Source: Alphaproteobacteria bacterium UBA3307 (lineage in GTDB: Bacteria > Pseudomonadota > Alphaproteobacteria > RF32 > CAG-239). From it: a DNA stretch of 10,990 nt. The translations under genes were made by a program, and so were the position numbers. Where the stretch lies: positions 1 through 10,990 of the forward strand of contig DEST01000032.1 of assembly GCA_002361365.1 (NCBI GenBank), written 5' to 3'. Of this stretch, positions 1 to 6,837 are shown in pieces; positions within the stretch are counted from its first letter, which is position 1; the number at the start of each line of letters is the position of its first letter. The notes beneath the pieces were generated by a model. The model made no database searches and was not told the origin of the DNA. It saw only the letters and a program-made list of their open reading frames with translations.

Positions 1-4
1 AGTA

Positions 5-1372
5 TTAAGCCACTTTTGTTTTCTTTTTGGTACTTTTTACCGAAGTGTTTTCAGTATCATCAAAATTATATAATTCGGCAACAGACACTTCTGTATCAGT
101 AACATTGGCTTTACCCAAAATATAATCAATGATTTTTTCTTCAAAAGCAGGGGCACGCAAAGCTTCCATAGCTTCCTTGTTGCGAACATAATATTCAAAC
201 ACCATTTTCTCTTGTCCCGGATATTTTTTAGCTTCATTCATAATGGCCTTATTAATATCTTCCGGAGCAAGGATGATTTTGTTTTGATTGCTGACTTCCG
301 AAAGCAACAAGCCGAGCTTTACACGGCGCAACGCAATATCTTTGTATTCTGCCAGAATATCTTTTTCATCACGAGCCTTATCTGCCTCATCAAGGCTATT
401 GTTAGATTTAGCGTTTTGATATTGCTTTTCAATCGCTTCATATTCGGCATCTACCAATTTTTGCGGAATGTCAAATTTATATTCTTTATCTAAAGCGTCA
501 AGTAATTCGCGTTTTAATTTAAGACGAGATGCATTTTCATAATCTTCGGCAATACGTTTTTCAACGTTAGTCTTCAAATCAGCTAAATCTTTAGCACCGA
601 GAGATTTGGCAAACTCGTCATTAATTTCAACCGGAGTATATGTGCGCAGTTCTTTGATTGTGGTAACAAAGAGAGCTTCTTTACCTGCCAAATCTTTAGC
701 GTGATATTCTTTTGGAAATGTTGTTTTTACATTAATGGTTTCACCAGCCTTATGTCCGATAAGCTGGTCTTCATATCCCGGAATAAAGGAGTTGGAACCT
801 AGCTCCAATGGATAGTCATTACCTTTTCCGCCGTTAAATTCAACCCCATCAATTGAGCCTACAAAGTCAATAACAACCACATCGCCTTTTTGGGCGGCAC
901 GATCCTCTTCTACTTTAGAGGTATTACGCCGAGAGGCTGCAATTTGCTGAATGGCCTTTTCCACATCTTCTGACGGAACCTTGGCTACATATTTTTTAAG
1001 TGAAATTTTAGAAAAATCACCTAAGCTAATTTCCGGTAACACTTCTGCTTCCATAGTAAATTCAATATCTTTACCGTCTTCAAACTTATCGAGTTTGACA
1101 TCAGGAGTTACTGCCGGTCGCAGATTTTTTTCAACAATAACTTGGTTAACGGCATCACGCACCATATCATCAAGAGCTTCACCCAAAACCGACGGACGAT
1201 ACTTCTTTTCTATCATAGCTTTAGGGGCATGACCTGTTCGAAACCCCGGAATTTTAAGGTCTTTAGCGACCTCAGATAATTTTTTATCAACAGCGGCAGC
1301 AAAATCGGTTGCTGCGATAGTTATATTATATTTTTTGGTTAAACCTGTAGATTTTTCTTCTGTAACCTTCAT
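5..1372 (-). CDS. tig: Trigger factor, ribosome-associated chaperone and peptidyl-prolyl isomerase
   Basis: Trigger factor binds the ribosomal exit tunnel and shields nascent chains. The 455-residue product shows the whole family layout. The N-terminal ribosome-binding domain carries GFRTGHAP at residues 43-50, the counterpart of the GFRxGxxP loop that docks on the ribosome; the third variable position is His rather than the Lys of E. coli. An FKBP-type isomerase domain lies at about residues 155-245 (VVVIDFVGSIDG, then LELGSNSFIPGYEDQL). A helical C-terminal chaperone domain follows. The length is slightly above the E. coli protein (432), the excess being a Ser/Thr/Lys-rich tail ending KKKTKVA. 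The start ATG at 1370-1372 is preceded by a weak purine-rich site (AGAGAAAAG). The tRNA-Leu gene lies 35 bp upstream on the same strand, so the two may share a transcript. Identification is by sequence recognition and is secure. Confidence 0.97.
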   Translation of the reverse strand: MKVTEEKSTGLTKKYNITIAATDFAAAVDKKLSEVAKDLKIPGFRTGHAPKAMIEKKYRPSVLGEALDDMVRDAVNQVIVEKNLRPAVTPDVKLDKFEDGKDIEFTMEAEVLPEISLGDFSKISLKKYVAKVPSEDVEKAIQQIAASRRNTSKVEEDRAAQKGDVVVIDFVGSIDGVEFNGGKGNDYPLELGSNSFIPGYEDQLIGHKAGETINVKTTFPKEYHAKDLAGKEALFVTTIKELRTYTPVEINDEFAKSLGAKDLADLKTNVEKRIAEDYENASRLKLKRELLDALDKEYKFDIPQKLVDAEYEAIEKQYQNAKSNNSLDEADKARDEKDILAEYKDIALRRVKLGLLLSEVSNQNKIILAPEDINKAIMNEAKKYPGQEKMVFEYYVRNKEAMEALRAPAFEEKIIDYILGKANVTDTEVSVAELYNFDDTENTSVKSTKKKTKVA

Positions 1373-1407
1373 ATCTTTTCTCTAAAAAATGTGTTAATCC
1401 ATTGAAT

Positions 1408-1492
<85 letters not shown>

Positions 1493-1574
1493 ACGGAATT
1501 TTTCTCAGACGGCAGTTAAACACATTTATTGCGATAAATCAAGCAAAAAAGTATGCTCTGCACATAAAAATGTG

Positions 1575-1602
1575 TTGCAAATTCAAAAAAAACGGCTATA
1601 AA
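1575..1602 (+). promoter_or_regulatory. Candidate sigma70-type promoter for prfC
   Basis: A -35 element TTGCAA (1575-1580) and a -10 element TATAAA (1597-1602) are separated by 16 bp, placing a transcription start about 25 bp before the prfC ATG. The -35 differs from the TTGACA consensus at the same positions as the other promoters in this window. This is a reading by eye. Confidence 0.55.
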
Positions 1603-1634
1603 ACAGGCATATTAATCAACCATACGAGGAAAAT

Positions 1635-3221
1635 ATGGCAGAGAAAATCAATCCGCGCAAGACATTTGCGATTATTTCACACCCTGATGCCGGTAAGACG
1701 ACGTTGACCGAAAAATTGCTGCTGTTCGGCGGTGCCATTCAGCAAGCCGGTGCGGTAAAAGCGCGCGGTGAAAATCGCAAGGCGCATTCCGACTGGATGA
1801 AGGTGGAGCAAGAACGCGGTATTTCCGTGGCTTCGTCGGTGATGAATTTTGAGTATGATAACATCACTTTCAATTTGTTGGATACGCCGGGGCACGAGGA
1901 CTTTTCCGAAGACACCTATAGGGTGCTGACGGCAGTTGATTCGGCTGTAATGGTGCTGGATTCCGCCAAAGGTATCGAAACCCAGACCAAAAAGCTGTTT
2001 GAAGTCTGTCGTTTGCGCAACATCCCGATTATAACTTTTATCAACAAGCTTGACCGCGAAGGTTTGGATCCGTTTGAACTTTTGGACGATATTGAAAATA
2101 CGCTAGCACTTGAAGTTACTCCGGCCAGTTGGCCTATCGGCAGCGGCAAGGACTTTCTCGGCTGTTATGATTTAATCAACGATCGCCTGATTTTGATGAA
2201 TAAAACCGGCGATAAATCACAGATTAACGACACCATAGAAACCTGTAACGGGCTTGACGATGAAAAACTTGATAAGCTGTTGCCGGCGCATGCGGTTGCC
2301 AAGTTGCGCGAGGATGTGGAAATGGTGCGTGAATTGTGTCCGGTGTTTGATTTGGAGGCGTATCTTTCCGGTTCGCAAACTCCGGTATTTTTCGGCAGTG
2401 CGGTCAACAATTTCGGTGTGCGTGAAGTGTTGCAGGGATTGTGTAAATTTGCCCCGCTGCCGCGTCCGCAGCCGAGTGCCGAGCGTATTGTTAATGCCGA
2501 TGAACCGAAAGTTACGGGGTTTATTTTTAAAATTCAGGCTAATATGGATCCGAAACACCGTGACCGTATTGCCTTTATGCGTATCTGTTCCGGACATTTT
2601 AAGCGTGGTATGAGCCTGTTGCAAATCCGTACCGGTAAAGAGTTGAAAATCGCTACTCCGGTAATGTTTTTGGCACAGGAACGCGAGCTGACCGAAGATG
2701 CGTATGCCGGCGATATTATCGGTATTCCCAACCACGGACAGCTCAGAATCGGCGATACGTTGACCGAAGGCGAGAAAATTCACTATACCGGTATTCCGAG
2801 TTTTGCGCCGGAATTGTTGCAATCTGTGCACGCTAAAGATCCGCTGAAATCCAAGCATTTGGCTAATGCGTTGCAGCAAATTGCCGAGGAGGGCGGTGCC
2901 AGCATTTTTAAGCCGATGTCGGGAGCGGAATATATTGTCGGTGTTGTCGGCGTGTTGCAATTCGAGGTAATTGCCGACAGATTACGCACCGAGTTTAATG
3001 TGGACGCGGTGTTTGAGCCGACGCAGTATTACACGGCACGCTGGATAACTTGCGACAATAAAGATGTTTTGGAAAAATTTTATCGCACCAATATGCTTAA
3101 TTTGGCAGAAGATTATGACGGCGCTAAAGTGTTTTTGGCACGCAACGCATGGCATTTGGGTAAAGTTGGGGAAGATTTTCCGGAAATCGTACTGCATAAA
3201 ACCCGCGAGCAAAGTTTTTAA
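1635..3221 (+). CDS. prfC: Peptide chain release factor 3 (RF3), translational GTPase
   Basis: RF3 is a GTPase that removes RF1 or RF2 from the ribosome after the finished peptide has been released. The 528-residue product has almost exactly the length of E. coli RF3 (529). The GTPase motifs are intact: P-loop HPDAGKTT at residues 16-23, DTPGHED from residue 83 and NKLD at residues 137-140, with the NKLDRE context typical of RF3. A beta-barrel domain II and the RF3-specific C-terminal domain follow (GVVGVLQFEV and the DAVFEPTQY region). This pattern separates it from EF-G, which is longer and has further domains. The start is fixed by GAGGAAAA just upstream of ATG 1635. The gene is divergent from tRNA-Leu/tig and appears to be transcribed alone, because a separate promoter precedes the next gene. 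No terminator hairpin is evident after the stop. Confidence 0.97.
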   Translation: MAEKINPRKTFAIISHPDAGKTTLTEKLLLFGGAIQQAGAVKARGENRKAHSDWMKVEQERGISVASSVMNFEYDNITFNLLDTPGHEDFSEDTYRVLTAVDSAVMVLDSAKGIETQTKKLFEVCRLRNIPIITFINKLDREGLDPFELLDDIENTLALEVTPASWPIGSGKDFLGCYDLINDRLILMNKTGDKSQINDTIETCNGLDDEKLDKLLPAHAVAKLREDVEMVRELCPVFDLEAYLSGSQTPVFFGSAVNNFGVREVLQGLCKFAPLPRPQPSAERIVNADEPKVTGFIFKIQANMDPKHRDRIAFMRICSGHFKRGMSLLQIRTGKELKIATPVMFLAQERELTEDAYAGDIIGIPNHGQLRIGDTLTEGEKIHYTGIPSFAPELLQSVHAKDPLKSKHLANALQQIAEEGGASIFKPMSGAEYIVGVVGVLQFEVIADRLRTEFNVDAVFEPTQYYTARWITCDNKDVLEKFYRTNMLNLAEDYDGAKVFLARNAWHLGKVGEDFPEIVLHKTREQSF

Positions 3222-3242
3222 GCGCATAACCCAAGACAAAGG

Positions 3243-3270
3243 TTGCATTTTATAAAAATCGGCATATAGT
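3243..3270 (+). promoter_or_regulatory. Candidate sigma70-type promoter for the membrane-protein/hydG operon
   Basis: TTGCAT (3243-3248) and TATAGT (3265-3270) are separated by 16 bp in the 82-bp gap after prfC. The start would lie roughly 27 bp before the ATG at 3304, leaving room for the ribosome site GAGG at 3292-3295. Called by eye. Confidence 0.55.
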
Positions 3271-3303
3271 AAAAGTAATTTTAATAATTATGAGGTCAGA
3301 CAG

Positions 3304-4722
3304 ATGAAGTTTGTGTTATTTTTAATTAAAACATTATCTTTGATATTGTGTATGGGATTGCTTGGTGCATATTTTTATTATGCGTTTTTTGCTGAAGTGA
3401 AAAGTCAGTTTATGGCCGATGCATCGTTGTTGTTGTTTGTACTTTCGGCTGTAATTACGGCTCTGACTATTGTGTTGTCTGAAAATAAAATAAAAGCAGC
3501 CCCAACCAACGGACTTGATGCATATTTGACAGAGTTACGCAAAGAAGAAAAAAATACGGCAAAACAAATTCAAAACGCCTTACCTAAAGATTTGTTGCCA
3601 ATGCTCGAAAAAACAGTTGCGGCAATTGATGAAAATAAAGAATCATTAAATAATGTTATGCTTGATAGTAAGACAGCTTTCAGCTCAGCTTTGTCAGAAA
3701 ATAAAAGTGCAATGAGTTCTATGCTGACGGAAACTCAAAGCGTTTTAAATGCATCGGTGGCCGAAAGTATGCATATGCTTGATGCCAGAATTGCTGAAAA
3801 GCACAGTGCTTTTAATGAAATACTCAATAAGCTCTTAGAACAGGTTTCTGCTCTGAATGCTAAAAATAATATGCCTGTTAATTTGGCTCTGGAAAATATT
3901 AACACGCGTCTGGATGATTTGGCTAACAAAATTGTCAGCAATAGGGTAGGCAGTTTGGCACCGGAAATTGTTGATAAAGAAAAAATAACCACTCTGGTTG
4001 ATATGGCAAAAGATGCAGAGCATCATACAGAAGAAGCATATAATACAACAGTTCAAGCCGACTCTGCATCGGATACGATTATTACTCAACCGATGTATCA
4101 ACCTGAGCCTGATACGGAAATGACCGCGGCGGATTCTGCTGATACGGCGCGATATGACTTTACCTCTCCTTTGCCGGAAGAAGAAAATACTACGGACTTT
4201 GCCGTATCGAGCACGGTTGCAGAACCGATACCGGCAGAAAAACCGATAATAAATACAGAAACTGCAATAACGGAAGCAACAGATGAGCAGGTTACATCTG
4301 ATGAAACAGTGCAAGATTTTGGTAATACTGATACTTCCGGCTATGATTTTGGTGCGTGGAATACTCCGACAGATATGGCATCTTCGGATGGTGCGGAAGA
4401 TGCAACTACAAAAACAAATACTTCTGACTATGATTTCAGCGCTTGGAATGCTCCGACAGAAATGTCGGAAACAGATTTGTCCGGTTTTAATATGCCGCAG
4501 CATATCGAATCGGAAACGGATATGGCAAGCAGTGTGAGCGATTATGCCAATAATTTGGCTTCAAATGAACAGACTGATCAACGTGATGCCTTTAACAATG
4601 ATTTGTCAGCGTTGGCGGATTTGGAAATTATGCAAGAGCCGGTTGCTCCTACTGCAGAGCCGAAATTTGACGAAAGTGATATTGACGAGTTTTTAAAAGG
4701 ACGTTCAGACGTTAAAAATTAG
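3304..4722 (+). CDS. Unrecognised two-helix membrane protein with hendecad coiled coil and acidic repeat tail
   Basis: I do not recognise a family for this 472-residue protein. Two hydrophobic segments at about residues 4-30 and 40-58 form a membrane hairpin. Residues 70-215 are helical and charged, and residues 113-178 fall into six consecutive 11-residue units, a hendecad pattern seen in right-handed coiled coils. From about residue 240 the chain is acidic, rich in Thr, Ser, Asp, Glu and Pro, and probably disordered. It contains three YDF motifs (Tyr 284, 347, 376), the last two inside a 29-residue repeat, and ends in an acidic segment, DESDIDEFLKGRSDVKN. Start ATG 3304 follows GAGG at 9-bp spacing. 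The stop codon overlaps the ribosome site of hydG 11 bp downstream, so the two genes are probably cotranscribed. By inference it is an inner-membrane scaffold whose long tail offers short aromatic motifs to partners; no catalytic motif is visible. Whether it has anything to do with hydrogenase maturation is unknown. Confidence 0.85.
   Translation: MKFVLFLIKTLSLILCMGLLGAYFYYAFFAEVKSQFMADASLLLFVLSAVITALTIVLSENKIKAAPTNGLDAYLTELRKEEKNTAKQIQNALPKDLLPMLEKTVAAIDENKESLNNVMLDSKTAFSSALSENKSAMSSMLTETQSVLNASVAESMHMLDARIAEKHSAFNEILNKLLEQVSALNAKNNMPVNLALENINTRLDDLANKIVSNRVGSLAPEIVDKEKITTLVDMAKDAEHHTEEAYNTTVQADSASDTIITQPMYQPEPDTEMTAADSADTARYDFTSPLPEEENTTDFAVSSTVAEPIPAEKPIINTETAITEATDEQVTSDETVQDFGNTDTSGYDFGAWNTPTDMASSDGAEDATTKTNTSDYDFSAWNAPTEMSETDLSGFNMPQHIESETDMASSVSDYANNLASNEQTDQRDAFNNDLSALADLEIMQEPVAPTAEPKFDESDIDEFLKGRSDVKN
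3640..3837 (+). repeat. Six-unit 11-residue (hendecad) protein repeat
   Basis: Residues 113-178 of the membrane protein align as six 11-residue units (33 bp each): ESLNNVMLDSK, TAFSSALSENK, SAMSSMLTETQ, SVLNASVAESM, HMLDARIAEKH, SAFNEILNKLL. Small or hydrophobic residues recur at positions 2-3 and 6-7 and charged or polar ones at 9-11. The DNA has diverged between units, so this is a protein-level periodicity rather than a fresh tandem duplication. Confidence 0.7.
4324..4464 (+). repeat. 29-residue imperfect repeat with YDFxAWNxPTxM core
   Basis: Residues 341-358 (NTDTSGYDFGAWNTPTDM) and 370-387 (KTNTSDYDFSAWNAPTEM) match at 12 of 18 positions with a period of 29 residues (87 bp). A more diverged YDF copy stands at residue 284. 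The repeat is embedded in an otherwise low-complexity acidic tail, so conservation of aromatic Tyr, Phe and Trp suggests a binding motif; that role is inferred. Confidence 0.75.
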
Positions 4723-4733
4723 AGGAAAGTTTG

Positions 4734-6164
4734 ATGGAAGATTTTGAGTATAATCCGAAATCGCCTAAAGCCGATGAGTTTATCAATAATGGTGAGATTT
4801 TGGAAAGTTTAAAGTATGCGGATGAAAATAAAAATAATCGTACCGTAATTGATGCAATTATGCAAAAAGCACGTCTGGAAAAAGGTTTGACGCATCGTGA
4901 AGCCTCGGTGCTTTTGGCTTGCGATATTCCGGAGGTCAATGAACAAATTTTTGCTCTGGCCAAACAAATAAAACTGAATTATTACGGCAATCGGATGGTG
5001 TTGTTTGCTCCGCTGTATCTCTCAAATTATTGCGTAAACAGTTGCGTTTATTGTCCGTATCATATTAAAAATAAGCATATTTTCCGCAAAAAAATGACGC
5101 AGGACGAAATTCGCGAAGAAGTGATTGCTTTGCAAGATATGGGACATAAAAGGTTGGCTATTGAATTGGGTGAAGATCCGGTCAATAATCCGATTGAATA
5201 TGTTTTAGAAAGTCTGAAAACCATTTATTCAATTAAGCATAAAAACGGAGCAATACGTCGCGTGAATGTTAATATTGCCGCCACGACTATCGAAAATTAT
5301 ACCAAACTGAAGGATGCCGGAATCGGGACGTATATTTTGTTTCAGGAAACGTATAATCGTCAATCGTATGAAACTTTGCATCCGGCAGGACCTAAGCATA
5401 ATTACGCTTGGCATACGGAAGCAATGGATAGAGCTATGCAAGGCGGTATTGATGATGTGGGTATAGGTGTTTTATTCGGACTTTCGACCTATCGCTATGA
5501 ATTTACGGGTTTGTTGATGCATGCCGAGCACTTGGAAGCGGTGCACGGAGTGGGACCGCACACAATCAGCGTACCGCGTCTGCGTCCGGCTGACGATATT
5601 GATACCGGTGATTTCAAGGACTGTATAAACGACGATATTTTCTCTAAAATTGTGGCGTGTTTGCGGATTGCGGTTCCGTATACGGGGATGATTATTTCGA
5701 CGCGTGAGAGTAAAAAAACGCGTGAACGTGTGTTGCAACTCGGTATTTCTCAGCTTTCCGGCGGTTCTAAGACGTCGGTCGGCGGATACAGCCATCCGGA
5801 GAAAGAAGAACCAAATTCGGCGCAATTCGATGTTATTGATAATCGTACATTGGATGAAGTTATTTATTGGTTGTTGGAAATGGGATATATTCCGAGTTTT
5901 TGCACGGCATGCTATCGGGCAGGGCGTACCGGCGACAGATTTATGGAATTGTGCAAGAATAAACAGATTCACAATTGCTGTCATCCGAACGCGTTGCTGA
6001 CTTTGGAGGAATATTTGACAGACTATGCTTCGCCGGAAACAAAACAAATCGGCGAGGAGCTGATTGCGCGCGAAGTGATGACTTTAGCACCGGCAACACA
6101 AGCTACAACAAATAAGTGGCTTGAGATGATTAAGAGCGGCAAGGGTAGGGATTTTCGGTTTTGA
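4734..6164 (+). CDS. hydG: [FeFe]-hydrogenase maturation radical SAM tyrosine lyase HydG
   Basis: HydG cleaves tyrosine to p-cresol and dehydroglycine-derived CO and cyanide, supplying the iron carbonyl-cyanide unit built into the [FeFe]-hydrogenase H-cluster. Both diagnostic cysteine motifs are intact in the 476-residue product. CX3CX2C at Cys100, 104 and 107 (CVNSCVYC) holds the radical SAM cluster, and CX2CX22C at Cys390, 393 and 416 (CTACYRAGRTGDRF, ending before HPNA) holds the auxiliary cluster that separates HydG from the related tyrosine lyase ThiH. The length matches the family (about 470). ATG 4734 is preferred over the in-frame TTG at 4731 because AGAGGAAAG (4721-4729) is then well spaced. 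The gene follows the membrane protein by 11 bp and shares its promoter. HydE, HydF and the hydrogenase are not in the window. No clear terminator follows. Confidence 0.96.
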   Translation: MEDFEYNPKSPKADEFINNGEILESLKYADENKNNRTVIDAIMQKARLEKGLTHREASVLLACDIPEVNEQIFALAKQIKLNYYGNRMVLFAPLYLSNYCVNSCVYCPYHIKNKHIFRKKMTQDEIREEVIALQDMGHKRLAIELGEDPVNNPIEYVLESLKTIYSIKHKNGAIRRVNVNIAATTIENYTKLKDAGIGTYILFQETYNRQSYETLHPAGPKHNYAWHTEAMDRAMQGGIDDVGIGVLFGLSTYRYEFTGLLMHAEHLEAVHGVGPHTISVPRLRPADDIDTGDFKDCINDDIFSKIVACLRIAVPYTGMIISTRESKKTRERVLQLGISQLSGGSKTSVGGYSHPEKEEPNSAQFDVIDNRTLDEVIYWLLEMGYIPSFCTACYRAGRTGDRFMELCKNKQIHNCCHPNALLTLEEYLTDYASPETKQIGEELIAREVMTLAPATQATTNKWLEMIKSGKGRDFRF

Positions 6165-6318
6165 TAAATAAAATCTGATAAATTTTTCGGCTTTTAATTC
6201 AGCTTTATAGATATATGTCTTTATAAATTAACTAGCAACATATTATGGCGTTACAACTGTCGTATGGCAGTTGTTTGCAACATAAGGCTTTTCAGTTGTA
6301 TATTACTCTATATTTTAA
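6165..6318. other. AT-rich non-coding stretch with one small hairpin
   Basis: No gene is visible between the hydG stop and the recombinase remnant. One hairpin is present: ACAACTGTC at 6253-6261 pairs with GGCAGTTGT at 6266-6274 (one G-T pair) around a GTAT loop. It has no T-run on either side and is not a classic terminator. The octamer GCAACATA flanks it on both sides (6235-6242 and 6277-6284), and CAGTTGT recurs at 6293-6299. The stretch may be what is left of the element that carried the recombinase. Confidence 0.45.
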
Positions 6319-6477
6319 ACACAAGATTTTAAATACATAGAAGCTCGTGATAAATTGCAGGACGAGCTAAAGGAAATTGATGATGAAATCGCTTTGCATA
6401 CAATGGCGGACAAACACTTTGAAGTTGCGGTGGTTACTATATTATCTATCGGTAAAGACTTGAAAAACGTGTTTGCG

Positions 6478-6529
6478 AGTTCGAAAGTTGATACGAAAAG
6501 AGAAATTTTAAATTTTTTACTTTCGAACT
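6478..6529. repeat. Perfect 11-bp inverted repeat, 30-bp loop
   Basis: AGTTCGAAAGT at 6478-6488 is the exact reverse complement of ACTTTCGAACT at 6519-6529. The loop is very AT-rich. It lies within the recombinase remnant, seven or so bases before a second inverted repeat. Confidence 0.8.
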
Positions 6530-6536
6530 TAAAAAT

Positions 6537-6602
6537 AAATGACGGAAAGTTAAGCTACACTTGGAATTTCCCATTTGATTGCCTAACAAATTTCCGTCAT
6601 TT
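6537..6602 (-). terminator. Perfect 12-bp inverted repeat, possible terminator of tRNA-Asp
   Basis: AAATGACGGAAA (6537-6548) is the exact reverse complement of TTTCCGTCATTT (6591-6602). Inside it, GTTAAGC (6549-6555) pairs with GCCTAAC (6581-6587) with one mismatch, extending the stem after a three-base bulge. On the minus strand it begins 7 bp after the tRNA-Asp CCA end, and its 3' arm runs into a T-rich segment (ATTTATTTTT), so a terminator for the tRNA is the simplest reading. The loop is longer than in a normal intrinsic terminator. The repeat is certain; the function is inferred. Confidence 0.45.
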
Positions 6603-6609
6603 GACTCAT

Positions 6610-6686
6610 TGGCGGGAGCGACGAGACTCGAACTCGCGACCTCTGCCGTGACAGGGCAGCGTTCTAACCAACTGAACTACACCCCC
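6610..6686 (-). tRNA. tRNA-Asp (anticodon GUC), CCA encoded
   Basis: On the minus strand the gene runs from GGGGGTG to CGCTCCC-G-CCA, forming a 7-bp acceptor stem with two G-T pairs, and carries discriminator G73, the known aspartate identity base. TAGTTCAGTTGGTTAGAA forms the D arm. The anticodon stem CTGCC/GGCAG closes CTGTCAC, so the anticodon is GTC. The T arm GCGAG-TTCGAGT-CTCGT is complete and CCA is encoded. A well-formed promoter precedes it. The recombinase remnant abuts its 3' end, the usual position of an integration scar. Confidence 0.97.
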
Positions 6687-6701
6687 GCAGAACAGTTATG
6701 T

Positions 6702-6730
6702 CTTATAAACTATGTTTTTTAAAATTGCAA
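6702..6730 (-). promoter_or_regulatory. Promoter of tRNA-Asp
   Basis: On the minus strand TTGCAA (6725-6730) and TATAAG (6702-6707) are separated by exactly 17 bp, with transcription expected to begin several bases before the mature tRNA end at 6686. An A-rich tract lies immediately upstream of the -35. Confidence 0.65.
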
Positions 6731-6733
6731 TAC

Positions 6734-6759
6734 TTTTTTTTATTTTTTTTTATTTTTTT
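6734..6759. promoter_or_regulatory. A/T homopolymeric tract, possible UP element
   Basis: Nearly uninterrupted T on the plus strand, broken only by two A residues, meaning A-tracts on the minus strand directly upstream of the tRNA-Asp -35 element. A-tracts at this position commonly bind the RNA polymerase alpha C-terminal domain and raise stable-RNA transcription. The tract lies between the divergent tRNA-Asp and M23 peptidase promoters. Confidence 0.4.
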
Positions 6760-6809
6760 GCAAATCTGTGCAAAAAAGCAGCTTTTACGGGTATAACTTT
6801 ATTATCTGC

Positions 6810-6837
6810 TTGCATTAAAAATCAAACATTTTATTAT
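6810..6837 (+). promoter_or_regulatory. Candidate sigma70-type promoter for the M23 peptidase gene
   Basis: TTGCAT (6810-6815) and TATTAT (6832-6837) are separated by 16 bp, and the ATG at 6864 lies 26 bp after the -10. The ribosome site AGAGGA (6855-6860) fits in between. Called by eye. Confidence 0.5.

Larger units (their letters stand above)
6319..6609 (+). pseudogene. C-terminal remnant of a probable site-specific serine recombinase
   Basis: An open frame begins right after an in-frame TAA (6316-6318) and lacks the catalytic N-terminal and zinc-ribbon parts of a recombinase. It encodes a helical segment (YIEARDKLQDELKEIDDEIA) followed by REILNFLLSNLKINDGKLSY and FPFD, which resembles the extreme C-terminus of large serine recombinases (pattern: helix, then KR.ll..vlSNL...g.kl.y....PFD). 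No ATG with a ribosome site is present at a suitable place; the only possible starts in the first part are a TTG at 6355 and internal ATGs. After FPFDCLTNF the frame runs without a stop into the tRNA-Asp gene and closes at 6649-6651, so the last residues (ending SNSRPLP) are antisense tRNA sequence and not protein. The family call rests on remembered sequence style only; an unrelated small protein cannot be excluded. Confidence 0.55.

Noticed and set aside
1561..1574. Small hairpin CACAT-AAAA-ATGTG upstream of the prfC -35
   Set aside because: A 5-bp AT-rich stem is common by chance; it has no T-run and no second copy, so neither a terminator nor an operator can be supported.
2217..2960. A 247-codon open frame on the minus strand
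   Set aside because: It is fully antisense to prfC, which has complete GTPase motifs, and its product has no recognisable domain.
3835..4503. A 222-codon minus-strand frame rich in Arg, Cys, Ile and Phe
   Set aside because: It is antisense to the acidic tail of the membrane protein; its odd composition is what acidic AT-rich codons give when read backwards.
3304..4722. Membrane protein as a methyl-accepting chemotaxis or polar-organising protein
   Set aside because: The membrane hairpin with a coiled coil is reminiscent of these, but no signalling tip, HAMP domain or methylation region is visible.
6600..6651. The end of the recombinase-like frame, ending SNSRPLP
   Set aside because: These residues come from the antisense of tRNA-Asp and are a well-known spurious translation, so the feature was ended before the tRNA.
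6733..6760. T-rich tract as an intrinsic terminator on the plus strand
   Set aside because: No GC-rich hairpin precedes it on the plus strand except the tRNA-Asp antisense, and its place next to the tRNA -35 fits an upstream promoter element better.
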